NCBI GenBank assembly: GCA_013397075.1
Contig: VWZS01010898.1
Coordinates: forward strand, 62,001 to 126,000
Reading direction: 5' to 3'
Source of the DNA: Rhabdornis inornatus
Lineage: Eukaryota; Chordata; Aves; Passeriformes; Rhabdornithidae
Length of the DNA: 64,000 nt
In this document: positions 43,870 to 56,802 of the stretch, in pieces
Numbering within the stretch: the first letter of the stretch is position 1
Layout of the letters: every line of letters starts with the position of its first letter
Program-made: the position numbers and the translations under genes
The notes under the pieces: generated by a model
Databases searched by the model: none
Told to the model about the DNA's origin: nothing
Seen by the model: only the letters and a program-made list of their open reading frames with translations

Positions 43870-44255
43870 TTAAACCAAAACACCTACCCAAGAACCAGAC
43901 CAAGAATACCACCAAGATTGCGCAGCAGCTTTCTGCAAGAGGATGCAAACTCAGATTAATTTGTTCCATCATAAACAGTCTCAGGTATGCTGGTGACACA
44001 CTACAGTAATTGGAGCAGCTGCCCTTGTCAGAGCAGAGGCTTTGATGCAAATGGAGCTTTCCATGGTAGACGCAGCACTTCAGGTCCCAGGCTTCAGTGC
44101 TCATTCTTGATGCCAGGAGACAAGGCCTTTTTTCCTGTAGGTCTGTGGTCTTGGAGGAGCTGCACCATCAAGCACAGGATTATGTCCTTAGTGAAAACAA
44201 CTGTGTTGTTGGAAATAACCCAACAAGATGAGTGCTATCCTTAGTCTTTCCCAGA
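43870..44255 (+). other. Possible ERV leader or unclassified sequence
   Basis: About 390 bases between the primer-binding site and the old CR1. It may be the remaining 5' leader of the provirus, or host sequence. No coding potential is recognised. Confidence 0.4.
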
Positions 44256-44259
44256 TTAG

Positions 44260-45655
44260 GGCAATTTTGTGGTAAATTCCACAAAAACATGAGTAGATGA
44301 ATCAGACGTGCACAGGCCCTTATCCTTACAGAGAATATTAACCACTGTGGTACCTACTGGAGGGACAACACAGTAGGGCATAAGCAATCCTGGAAGTTCC
44401 TGAAGTGCATTGACAAGAACTTCCAGACTCAAGTAACAGAGCAGACAATGAGGAGAGATGCTGTGCTGGACATTATAACAGCAAAGAGGGACTCCCTCTA
44501 TTGGGATGCGAAGGTCAAAGGCAACCTTGGCTGCAGTGACCGTGAGCTGCTGGAGCTCTAGATTCTGAGAGGAAGGAGAGGGCAAAAAACAAGTCCCAGA
44601 ATTCTGGTCTTGAGATGAGCAGACTGTCCGCTTTAGGAATCTGTTTCAAAGGGTCTCACAGTAAGACTAGAGAGAAGAGTGACCCAAGAAAGATGGGTAA
44701 TATTCAGGAATTGCCTCTTCCAAGCTCAACGAATTGGGCAGGGGACCTGGTGACATAGGAAATGGAAAAATCTGAAGTAGAGTGTCTTCTTCAGTCTCAG
44801 GCCCCAGGCACTGAGAGGAAAAGTCTGGAGGAAGGACGTGGAAGACGATAACATCACCAGTTCATGGATCCTGACAGTGTGTAATCACAAATGATGGGGA
44901 GCTGACTGATGCCATGGCAAAATCATAATCTTTTAACAATCAGGACAACTGGAAAAATTGTCTATGGACTGGAGAAAAGCAACGGTCACTCCTGTCTCAC
45001 AGCTGAGCAAGAAGGAGGTTCCAGGGAACTACAGGGTGGTCAGCTTCCCTTTGATGTGTGGGGCTGTGATGGCCCATTTATTCCAGTCACATGAAGGAGA
45101 TGATGATGATCGGGGTAGCCACACTTGACAACCTGATCACCTTCTTTATGACAGGATTGGTAGATGAAGGGCAAGGAGTGAATATTCCCCATGTAGACCT
45201 CTCTAAGGCCTTTGATGGTGTCTTCCATAAGATCTTCATACATGAGCTGATGAAGTACGGAATGGAGGAGGAGACAGTGAGATGAATGGAAACTGGGAGA
45301 AAGGCTGGGATCAGAGGTTTGTAATCAGTTGAAGCTCAGCAACTTGTAGCATATTTCAGAGTTCATTCCTGGGTTCAGTCTTGTTCAACAGCCCAATTGA
45401 TGATCTGGAAGATGGGACTGTGTGTAGGCTCAGCAGGTGATCCTTCCCCTCTCCTTACCACTTTTGACGACACATCTTGAGTCATATGCCTGAATCTGCC
45501 TTCCCCAGTACAAGAGAGGGATGCACATGCTGGAGAATGTCCAGCAAAGGGCCACTAAGATGATGAAGGGACCGGATCACCTCATATATGAGGAAAGGGT
45601 GAGGGAGGTGAGGGAGATGGGACTCTCCAGCCTGAAGGCTCAGAGATGACTCTTG
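44260..45655 (+). mobile_element. Old CR1 LINE with endonuclease/reverse-transcriptase remnants
   Basis: Broken frames on the plus strand resemble CR1 ORF2. CR1-like pieces are DNTVGHKQSWKFLK, AVLDIITAKRDSLYWDAKV, KGNLGCSDRELLE (end of the endonuclease part), then NYRVV-type reverse-transcriptase sequence around 45025, HVDLSKAFDGVFHKI with the SKAFD motif near 45200-45240, and MLENVQQRATKMMK-like sequence near 45530-45570. The full element encodes an endonuclease and reverse transcriptase for target-primed insertion; here stops, frameshifts and deletions make it dead. It is antisense to TRPM3 and clearly older than the neighbouring LTR. Confidence 0.85.
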
Positions 45656-45831
45656 TTTTAAGGCTGGTCTTGTTTTGTTCTGAATACCTTCAGTACTTCA
45701 CCCATATCAATGATGGAGGCGGCCATGTGAGGCAGGTTTTGCTTGTGTACAATATTGTTAACAATTTCCTGTGCTCTACCACTGAATTTAAACTGTGGAC
45801 AGAGAAAGAACATGGGCTATGAAATGACTTA

Positions 45832-46227
<396 letters not shown>

Positions 46228-46550
46228 CTATGTTAGAGAAAATGCATTCAGTAGATCAGGTATTTTAAGAACAGATGGGACCAGTGTAGCCATCTCATCA
46301 GTTCCACTGCATAAACCAGTATTTTCTAGAATTATCTTCTGTTTCAAATGCAATAGTTATATTTAAATAGACCATGATTTTTTTTTTTATTGATCAAATC
46401 TTGTTTTGAAATCATAAAGAAGCTACTGCATTTCTTCATCACATGTTCATAATCAAGACTGGAAACTTGCTTGTAGTCTAGCTTTTGCATGATGTCAGTT
46501 TCCCATCATTGGGTCTTCCAATAGTTTTGCTTGCTGTTTCAAAATTATCT

Positions 46551-46770
46551 CTATGATATTTTTCCTGCTGTATGGGATCCACTTTGAGGTTGCAGCTGTC
46601 CCTTTAACCTTCTTTTCCATAAACTAAGCATACTGTCTTGCCATTGCTTTTCAATTCTAGTCAGTCTCACAGTTTTTCTCTGAATTCTCTCCAATTCTGC
46701 AGCATATTCCTTGATTTGCAGACCCCACACCAGGGACATTGCTCCAAAGAGATCTGAACTAGTGCTTAAC
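46551..46770 (-). mobile_element. Decayed CR1 ORF2 C-terminal fragment
   Basis: The minus-strand frame contains SLVWGLQIKEYAAELERIQR, then KTVRLTRIEKQWQ and SLWKRRLKGQL. This follows the CR1 ORF2 end pattern (W.PQ.KK...LERVQRRATK ... SLEKRRLRGDL). It is old and strongly diverged, and the frame runs on upstream by chance. Confidence 0.6.
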
Positions 46771-49700
46771 CAAAGGAGAGGCATCTTCATTTTATGCACC
46801 TTTAGTGTAATTACACGGGACCCCTCCACACAAGTTGTAACACAGACTGCCAGGAAAGTTGTACAGATTAGAGAAAGGCAATCTGATGCCAGGCTGGTGT
46901 TAACATAGCTGAAAAAGCTTTTATGGTAGCCACTTCTTGACCAGTTGAGACTGGGGACATTCAAAAGGACTCAGGCAACAGAAGTTGAACATTTTCTATT
47001 GGCAATTTTTTCCTGACAGAAGCTTTTTTCCTTTTCAAGTAGCTTTTTCTAAGAAAACCTATATGCATTCTGCACAAAATTCTGACATTTCACTGGAAAA
47101 CAAAAATAAAAAGAGTGTCCTTCTATTAATATTCCAATAGGTTGGAAGAAGTTGCACAAAGCTAGGTAACAACTGTTAATATGTCTGATGAAGTTTTCAT
47201 TTAGAGACTCAGTTCAATTCTCAGAAGTGAAGGTAAGCCTGTGAGGCTGGAACATTAAATCTGGTTAGATCCTCTAGAAATATTCACAGATCAAATGATT
47301 TTCAATAATTTTAAGGACTTGAATTACTGTAAAAAGTGAAACAAACTGGTTTTTAAGAAAGAAAGAAAAAACCCTAGTTCATGTATATAACAGGAAAATA
47401 TTCTAGGCATTTCCTGAACCATTTTGAAGGAAACCTTATGTTTCCTGAAGTGATTCTCAGCATGCCTTGTTATGCCTCTACCTACTGTTAGTGACTTTTT
47501 TGTCAGGTAACTTAAGTAAAATGTGTGCTGTTTATTTATGCTAAGAAAACTACAGGTAGAATTATAAAATGTAAGCTACTGAAAGAGCATAAGAAAGGTG
47601 GAGTATAACAAGGTGATTACAGAATGATTCACAGAGATCAAGGGTTAATTTTTTCTAATAATATTAAGGACTTTCCCTGAATTGCTGTTCTACCAAATCT
47701 AGACACCTGCTAATAAGATAATATTAAGAAGTACTCTTAGTAATGTGTCAAATTGGGTCTGGATGACATTGAAGATTTATAGAAATCGAGAAAGTTCACA
47801 ACTTGAGATACAAAGCCATTTCTGTGGTGTTTAATAAATTCTTCTGTAAACTGGGGAACTCATTAGGAGGAAATACTAGAAAAGCTGATGACAAGAGAAC
47901 TGTCTTTGGTATAGCAAGACTACTAGGAAAAATTATGATCCTGGAATACATGCAGCAAAACATTTTCAGGAGGAAACAGGGGCAATTCAGTGCCATTGTG
48001 GACGCCACTCAGGAAATTCCATCTAAAATATTATCTGCACCTGTGCTCAGGCTTGTTCAGAAAGAACAAACTGGAATGAATGGAGGAAAAAGCCAAAAGG
48101 AGTGTATGGGAATAAAGATGTTATCTTATGAGACAAGATTCAATGAGTTTGACTCATCCTCCTTAGCAATTGGGGGGGAAAGACACCACAACTGAATACC
48201 CCCATGTCATACAGCACATTAGAAATTAGCAGTTTTAGATGGAGTTCAGAAGATTCATGATTCAGATGAGTGAAGTCTTTACAGCCTTCTTGTAAGACTA
48301 AAAGGGAGAACTTTTGTACTAAAATGATGCACTGATGCTCTCTAATAATAATAATTGCAGCTGCCCTATGTATCTCAAACTACTCCTGAAACAGGTTCTT
48401 TCCTTCTGCTAGAATTCTGCTTATTCCCAGTGTTTTCGACTGGAAAAATAATTCTCAAAATATAAATAATCATGGTTAGTCTAAAGAGCTGAACTACTTT
48501 TGCCCTTTTGGGCCATTTGAAAACATTTCTAAAATTCCTCTTGCAACCTTAGATTTTCCTTTAATTTTTTTTTTTTAACATATATATATATTTTTTAATT
48601 TGAGCCTTTATAGTCACAAGACCTGCCTGGCATACAGAAGTTCTCTGCAAGTCTTCCAGCTATGTTTCACTGTGGCTAATCAGATGGCAGTTTTTCTGTT
48701 CTCTGATTCTTTAGAAATACATTCAGCTTGAAAACAACCCTTTAATTTGAGGCTAGTAAAATAAAATAATTTTTCTCCAATTCAGACTTCAATGAAACTT
48801 CGGAGCTTAAAACTTTAACTTAAATAACCCCCCAAACTCATGTGAACCTTGGTTCATCATATAAAATTGAGTTCCATATTGAACTACAACTCTTTTATCA
48901 TTCTGGCACATCTCTTTGTGAGACAAAAAAACCCCCCAAAACAAACCACAAACTTGATTTCTATATCTTGTTTTCCTCTGGGAAATTCTCTCTGAGTTTC
49001 AGCAAATAGACAATTTTTTATTTTAAATTTCACTGTTCTCCATAAATAATTTCGGTTTGGAAAAAGCTACTGTTCCTTTTGTTTGGTGGGAAAATTATTC
49101 CAGTTAGTTTCTGGAATTAGAAATAATATTTAAAATCAGTTAATAATACTTTGCTGATATTTCTTCAAAGTATAACCACTTCTGGCTTTCGGGAAAGTTC
49201 TCTCGACTACAGCTGTCTGAACCCTAATGTTATGACCTTCCACAGATATGTGATAATCAATCTCTGAGCAGTAATGGTATCCTCAGAATTTAAAAAAATG
49301 GGTAAATGAGAATTACCACATCCTCAGCTTTCGATGATGTTCCCAATCATATTTAAATTAGTTACGACATTATATTCATTTCAGGATAAAAACATAGCTA
49401 CTTATACCAAGACTTCTGCAGGTCAATTAATCTGAGCCAAAATGCAGAGTAGATTTGAATTAAACTTTCAGATATCTTGACATTAAAAATTCCTGGATGC
49501 TTCCCTGCTGCTAAATATTAGGAATTTGGAAATGAATGCAGAGGGCCTGCAGAAAAATTTCAGTGTGTCTGAAGACATTGACTGACTATACTAACACTGC
49601 ATTTATAACTATGTTGATATAAAATTGAGAACTGATTGTGCTTCGCCTTAATGTAACACTGGGACAATTTGGAGAATGTTGGCATGTGAAGCCAGCAAGA

Positions 49701-52700
49701 ATCTCTGACTTTGAGAAAAAGGCAGCTGATAAACCTCTCTTTAACTGCTAATCGAAATCTGTTTCCTTCTAAATCTCCTCAGAAATGAAAGAATGAGAAG
49801 TTCTCTGTAAGAGCTCTATTTCAGCTGGTGCATGCACAGTATACGACAGTGTGCAAGGAAGGGGCTGGCAGTACCTGATAGATCCACAGGGAGCCTTTGG
49901 TTTCAGACACTTCATCTGCAAAGATAATGGCAGGCTGTGATGTGAGATGCTAATTGTGGACATAATGCATTCCCTACAATGTCAAGGACATCATTACAAA
50001 AAGAGCTTCTTGCTCAAGTTGAGATTGTCAGAAAGGAGGCAAGGCCAAAATGAAACCTTGCTGACATAACACTGGACTACAGTGCTGGAACTGCTGTCTC
50101 CAGCACACATCCAGAAGGTGAGAACTTCATGCCAAGCACGATAATGGACATTCCAATAAATCAACAAGGAAAAAGTTTTCCCTTCATGTGTTTTCGTAGA
50201 ATTTACCAAAAAATTTCCCTAGTCTGGGAAAAAACTAAGGATAGCACTCATCTTGTCAGGCTGTCTTCAACAGTGTTGCTTTCACCAAGTAAGTACTCTA
50301 AAAGTATACAACCTTAAAGATTGTGTGTTTTGCATTTTATTAACTGGAAAGAGAGTAGTATTAATGCACTACACTGAAATATTGCACAACCTGAAACTGC
50401 AGAGGACCTTTTTTGGTACAAGGCAATGCATTATTATCAGGAAAGACTATCACTTGGTGTTGTCTTCCAAACACAGAAGAAAGTACAAATAATTTTTACA
50501 TACCTGGGTACTTTTTCCAGTTTCCTAGAAGGCACTAAATGACATGTCAATCAGCTCTTTATTTAACATCCTTTGTAGAGAAATATTTTAAGTTCAGGAG
50601 AATTACTTTTAAACATCTGATTGGATATCTGATAATTTCATGGAGGATTTATTTTTAAATTTACTTAGTTCACTTTTCAAAGAATTTCTAGGATGAGTTT
50701 CGATTTCAACAAATCTTTTTTCCTTCTCCTTTTGGAAGATGCAGGAAACTTCTTGTCTAGCAGTACATCTGTGAACTAAAATGGCTATGAATGCTGACTA
50801 ATGTGTTATCACTGTGATGTTTACGACTTAGTTAACTAATAGCGCAAGATGATAAATATCTGACTACAAAATCAAAGGTCTTCAACTTAAGAGTGGTCTC
50901 TACATTTATATTCAGTGTTATTAAAAATTTTTTGTTAGACAGACAGGAGTTTTTTTCTCTCAGATTTTCAAAAGAAATATTAAGTTTGTATCCAATAGCA
51001 GGTATGTGTGAAACATCTCGTACTAACTGGCATATTACTATTTAATAAGCTCTTCAATTCACATACTGAATTCCTAATATTTCTGCCATAAATGCAAAAA
51101 TACAGGTAGCCTCTCATGACTTCATTAATAGAATACAGAAAAATAAGTAATTATTTTTATCAATAGAATCAATAATTATCAATATAATGATTAATGCAAA
51201 AAGAAGAAAGTACCAAAGACCTGAGGCTTATCACTACACTTATTTCTAAAACAGTAACTTGTATTTTGAGTGTTTCTGTAAGTATGGATTTGTGCTGAAT
51301 GTTTCACAGTGTCAGGTATTGTGGATACTGCTGGTGAAATTAGACTGCAATATTGTGTGAAAGATTTACATAGTCAGCTTAAAGCTTCATTACTATGTTA
51401 TTGCCTTTGTGGTCAGCAGCAGAGCCAGTGAGATTTTCTGACAATTGTGATTCCAGGAAGGTATATACACATCAGAACACTTTTCCCAGTGTGCACCAAA
51501 TAGCACTTGTAGGCCTTCCTGCTAACATACAAAAAACCCCATCATTTTCCCCTTGACACAGCTGTAATGCATAAATATGTAAATTAAAATAATAAACAAG
51601 GAGAAATGAATGAATTTGGAAATGGAAGGAAGAAAAAGCTGCACAATGTCTGTGTTGTGTGAAAAGGGACTAAAAAATATCTACCATGCTTTGCAGAAGT
51701 CCTATTTTGTTTTCCCAGTTCTTGGAAAAACGTGAATAATTTATGCTGTGAGTGTATATATATAAATAATGTATAACTGTCTTATAAATTATTACTAATT
51801 CTTTTAGTGAAGACCTAAGCATGAGTTACCCACATTTTTATAGACCAACAAGTGAATAAAATGCCTCATTTACTACAAAATGCATTTACTACTCTTGTTT
51901 TTAAGCATGGTTTTAAGAGCAACTGGGACATATTGCTATGTTGTATATTATCTGTAAGTTCAGCCCTGAGTTCAGTCAAATAAAACAGAGGTTCTAGTTG
52001 ACTAATCTGACAGAAATGTGTCTAATTTCAGTATCATAACACTGGGTGGTGGTAGGCACATCTGAGTCAATATCCTGCTAGCCACCTCTGCTCCTTCATC
52101 AGGTCAGACATTTTGGTGTGGGTTGTCCTGTTTTCATTCCCCTTTCAGGAAATTTTGGCTGGAGAATTTGGTAATTATCTGGATTTGTTTGGGATGTTGG
52201 GGGATGTGTCTGTCCTGCTGGAGGAGTCACTGCACAGCAGCTAGCACAGGAGTGGTGTACAGCTGTAAACGTGTGTCACACCTCACACACAGCGTGCAGC
52301 TGGAGGGCAACATGTCCAGAGGCTGGATGCAATGGAGGAGCATCAGGTTACATGTAAGTCAGAGTCACTGTGGACATACTGAGGGAGCCCAAACTGTCCC
52401 AGAGGAGGGGCAGAGTAACCCTGCACAAACCTTCACATGGTGCATGAGCAGCCAACCTGACAGCTCAACATCCTTTCCTAACGAGGCACACACTGCCCGT
52501 CTTCGGAGTGTAGAAACAGGAGTCTCAGCCTTCCCGCAAAACCTGAGCCTACCCTAGGCATGTACAGGGATGTGTGAGGCACCACTGAGGTGGAAGGGCT
52601 TGACAGGTCTTCAGGAAAGCAGGTATATTTGCATGATCAAGGAGCCTCTACAGTTTTGCAGAGGCCTACTCCCCAGGTCCATAGATTGCTAAATCTTCCT

Positions 52701-55672
52701 GGACCCAGACATACTGTAGATGGTGGGGTACATAAATCAGCATGTTTCTCCGCTGGTCATCATATCCCAGGTTTGCATGTGCCTATCTCAGATAATGAGG
52801 CAATAGACTCTTAGCAGTACAAAATTCCTATGACAGGCTTTAGATTTGTTTCATACCATTACTTTGTGTGCATCCTGCAAAAGGTCTGCTGCTTGTGGGC
52901 AAGAGCTACCTTTCTAGCTGCAAAATTCTCCTAGGATAAAGGCTTCTGTTAGTGGCAAACTCAGTGCTCTCTTACTGGCTGACAAACAAACAAATCCAAA
53001 AATACACATCAACAGATATATACCCACGTTATAGTTCCTACAAGTGTTTGCCAGTGCATAGTGCATGGAAAGTCACATGAGATAGACCGTTCTGCACAAA
53101 TGGTCCATAGTATAAAAAACTTTAATTGCATCAAACAGATGACATGTTCCCAGGTACAGGCTATTAATACAACAGATGGGGTTATTCTCCAGGGCATTTT
53201 AATGCAAGGATTGTTTATTTGAGGTATTTAGTAGAAAATCTCATTTAATTATGAGCAGACAATTGATAAAACTGTTGTGAAGTTCAATAAAAATACTGAT
53301 GTGGTTACAAGAACTTTGACAGCTTTAAACTACATGTTGATCAAATCTGATCTTAGTTTTAACTTAAATATATATGATGAACTATGATTTTTGAGGAGAA
53401 ATTTACTAATAAGACATTCATATTTGTATATGAAAACGGCAAAACAGCATTTCTTTACAATTTTTTTGAGAGGCTTAAGGTGTCTTGAAACTCATATTGG
53501 AACTTAGTGGTTCTTAAAGGAAAAGAAAGAAAGTCCTTAGCTCAAGAAGCGTGTCTTAGAAGTCCAGTTTTTAGGCTATTCCTATGCTTCATGGGACAAG
53601 CAGAGTATGCAGCAGTGTGATATATTAACAACGGCTGAAAGAAACACTACATAAAACCTGTGGCTTCCAGAAACATTTCAATCCAAATATTTATATAGTA
53701 CTTGGATATCTGAGCGCAAGCTACCTACACAGAATGGATAAACAATTAAACATGACCTGGAATTTTAATAAGTAGAAGTCCTGGAGTAAGCCTAAAAGAT
53801 TGAGGATAATAATTTTTAATTTCTCAACTGATATTTGCCTTGCAGTAATACAGAGCCAACAAATATTGCTCCTTGGCTGTTAATACAGCATGTCTAACTG
53901 CAGGATAAGTGATGCTTAAATAGATTTTAAATTATATTTATTAGGTTTACAACAGCCGTTAAAAGGTTTGACCACACAAATGTGTCTGCTTCGCCTCCAG
54001 ACATCTATGTGGTACTCTACTCCCTATGGTCCCAACTAGCTCAGAAAGGCTAAGTGATAGCAGAATATCCTAAAATAATCCAGATCCTTCACATTAGGTT
54101 ATACTGAAATAACATTAAAACTTGGGTCTTTTTTTTAGGTAGTTGTTTTCAGCCTTTTTGGAAACACATTCTGATGTGCATTACACCTTTTTGGCTAAAA
54201 TATTAATAGCAAAAGGCAAAGAGATAAGATCACCTGCACATACAATGTATCTGCATGTTCCAGCTCTCCAAATCATAGCTGCGATATGTTTACCACTAGA
54301 AAAATTATATTATTATCTACTAATCATAACTGATCATAAGTGGAAAAAAAGGAAATGGATCTTGCCCTCACAAGATGATGGAAAAGAATGCTGAGTTTTA
54401 TTACCCAGAAGCACAGGAACATCTCCCAAATGCCACATCTAGTTCAAACCTATTTTCACATAGCTGCACTTTTTACAGTCAGCTTTCCTTTTTCCTCATC
54501 CCTTGTCTTGACTATCTTCATTAGAGCAGAACCTGATGGGTATTTATTTTAATCCTTCAAGAACTATTCAGTAACAAAAGGAGAGAAACTTACAGATTAA
54601 AAAGCAAAGCAAAATAAAACAAAACAAAAGAAAACCAAACTGAACAAAAAAAAAGTCAAGCACATTCTACTCTTTTCTGAACATCTTTAATAGTTTTTTA
54701 TATTCCGAAATTAAGGGGTATTTCCATTTGTTTGGAGACTCATTACCAGTCTTATGTATAGAGAAATCCAACTGATCTGGTAAGCCAATACAAAAAAGTC
54801 TAAGAATATTTGCTGTGTTCCTGAAATTCACAGAACGATAGGATTAGGTGTGATTGAATGACATACAACCAGTAGTAAAAAAGGAAAGCTCACAACAAGT
54901 TGACGTATTTTTAAATTTCAGTTTATTTTTTGACTTTTCCATTCAGGCATGTTGAATATAATTTGCTATAATTTCCTTTTAATTTTCCTTTATTTTTATT
55001 AAAAATCTCTAATGTGAATTTTATTCTGTTCATCTTGGTTTTTCTCCATTGTAGTTTTCATTCATTCTCCTTGTTCCCCTTGTTATGCTCACTTCCATTC
55101 TGCATTCTTATCTTTAAAATTTCACTTTTGGTAGCCCAATCACATTTTCACTTTCTCCTTTTGCTTAATCCATAATCTTATTTTACATCCTCTATTTTTG
55201 ATTCTCCTCTTTGCTAGGAGTATGTTTGTATTACATTTGTCCCAGCCTCTTCTTTCTGTTCTGATCTACCTTGACACTTTCATCCTCAATTTTATTTGTT
55301 CAGTGCTCCTTCCTTACCTCTCTACATCTACCTACTGATATATCTGCCATCCTGCCATCCTTGGCAAACAAATCTGTGGACCCAGGATCTGGAACCATAT
55401 CTTCATTTAATACTGGACTGATACTAAAAACTTCTCAAGAGGAAATCCAGCACGGTTACAAAAAAAGTTTTGTGGTATCTTCTTTTGGTTTTCGTAGTTG
55501 TCTTTGCAGAAGGATAAAGTTCAGAGAGTCCTCAGGAGAAACATGAAATGGCAAGAGCCTATGTAAGACAAAACCCTGGGCTTTGTGAGCCTCACAAGCA
55601 TCCAAGTAACCACTCGGTTACCTTCTGTACAATGGCGATACATAGTTCAAAGCTGGCACTTCGAGTTCAAAG

Positions 55673-55674
<2 letters not shown>

Positions 55675-55703
<29 letters not shown>
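55675..55703. repeat. (AC)14 microsatellite
   Basis: 29 bases of uninterrupted AC repeat, about 1 kb upstream (on the plus strand) of the miR-204 hairpin. Confidence 0.97.
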
Positions 55704-55706
<3 letters not shown>

Positions 55707-56706
55707 GAACCTTTGTGGATTTCAGTCAACACTTACACTATCTGTCCTTGCAGTCAATTGCTTATTAGGGCACTACCAGAGGACCTAACTGGTTTCACTC
55801 TTCTTGGAGCTCATCACCCGCAGGCAATGGCTCAAGACACACAGGAGCAACTACAATTTCAGAAATTCTCACATTCTGTCTGATCTTCCCTGGTGCCTTC
55901 CCTGGCTCCCTTTGGGTGTGAGCACTATCGCATATTGTACGCATCACTGTAGAAAGTTATTGCCTTGTAACATAACCAAATTCTACGCTACCTCATATTA
56001 CATATTCAGGTGTTTTTCCTTGTCATATTTTGCTTATTTTTCAACATACCTGACTCTATGTAATCTCAGAAATTTATCCCTTACTCTCACCTGCTTTAGA
56101 AAACTACAACAGGTGAAATACAGAACTGCAGAAATTTGGCTGAAGCGGAGTCATCCTAAAATAATATTTCTTAGTTTTGCAGCTTTATAAATTCAATAAA
56201 TCTAAAATGTCCAAAAATTAGGGAGCTGAAATGACCTTTTTTTCTTCTATATGAATCATATGAAAACACGTGTTTTAAACAAACTCGTCTGTTTAAAGTC
56301 AAGTCCATGAAAGGAATTTATAGATCCACTTGCATGGATCTATTGTGTACTTCAAGAATGATTTTTATCATCGTGCTTTCTCAGCCCTTTCTGAGGTATG
56401 TTTGTCTCCAGTGCCTGATCAACTAACATCACAATACTTTTAATGAAAAATCCCCAAATTTCCAAACCCTAGCAAAATCTGAAATGAGTCAAAACTTCAA
56501 ATGGTTCTGGGTTTTACTGAAATTTCACAGGAGCCAAATTTTCAGTCTTCCAGCAGACTTCCTCTTCGATAAAACAGTCTGTACCTAGATCTTCCCAGCT
56601 ATGTTACTATGAAAATACATCTAGGACTGCACAGAACATGAAGGAAAAATCTCAATCAAATGAGAACTCCAATGCATTTGATGATGATGTAATGGTCAGA
56701 GAAGGT

Positions 56707-56802
56707 GCCAGTGATGACAATTGAACGTCCCTTTGCCTTCCCAGCCCCCTTGATATATTCTCAGGCATAGGATGACAAAGGGAAGTCCACGGGTCACATG
56801 AA
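56707..56802 (-). ncRNA. MIR204: miR-204 precursor hairpin
   Basis: On the minus strand the sequence contains the complete miR-204 stem-loop. The 5p arm at 56763-56784 has the seed-containing start TTCCCTTTGTCATCC followed by TATGCCT, which identifies miR-204; the paralogue miR-211 has TTCGCCT there. The 3p arm at 56725-56745 reads GCTGGGAAGGCAAAGGG followed by ACGT. The CCCUUUG/CAAAGGG core pairs across the stem. The outer stem (CATGTGAC...GTGGAC against CGTTCAATTGTCATCACTGG) is also conserved. Only a few positions in the loop and lower stem differ from the human precursor as I remember it. It lies in the TRPM3 intron about 10.7 kb upstream of exon 45833-46007, on the same strand as the host, so it is probably processed from the TRPM3 transcript. 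miR-204 acts in retinal pigment epithelium, lens and choroid plexus. Confidence 0.98.
56763..56784 (-). ncRNA. MIR204: mature miR-204-5p
   Basis: These 22 bases read as the mature guide strand of miR-204 on the minus strand. The seed (positions 2-8) is TCCCTTT. I see no difference from the vertebrate consensus. The passenger 3p strand is at 56725-56745. Confidence 0.97.

Noticed and set aside
46551..46964. 137-codon minus-strand frame considered as an upstream TRPM3 exon
   Set aside because: Its C-terminal half matches the CR1 ORF2 end pattern, and no TRPM3 sequence or splice sites are present.
52123..52557. 144-codon plus-strand frame in a G/C-richer patch
   Set aside because: No family resemblance, intronic and antisense; Cys/Ser-rich low-information content. 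It could be an unknown repeat but nothing supports a gene.
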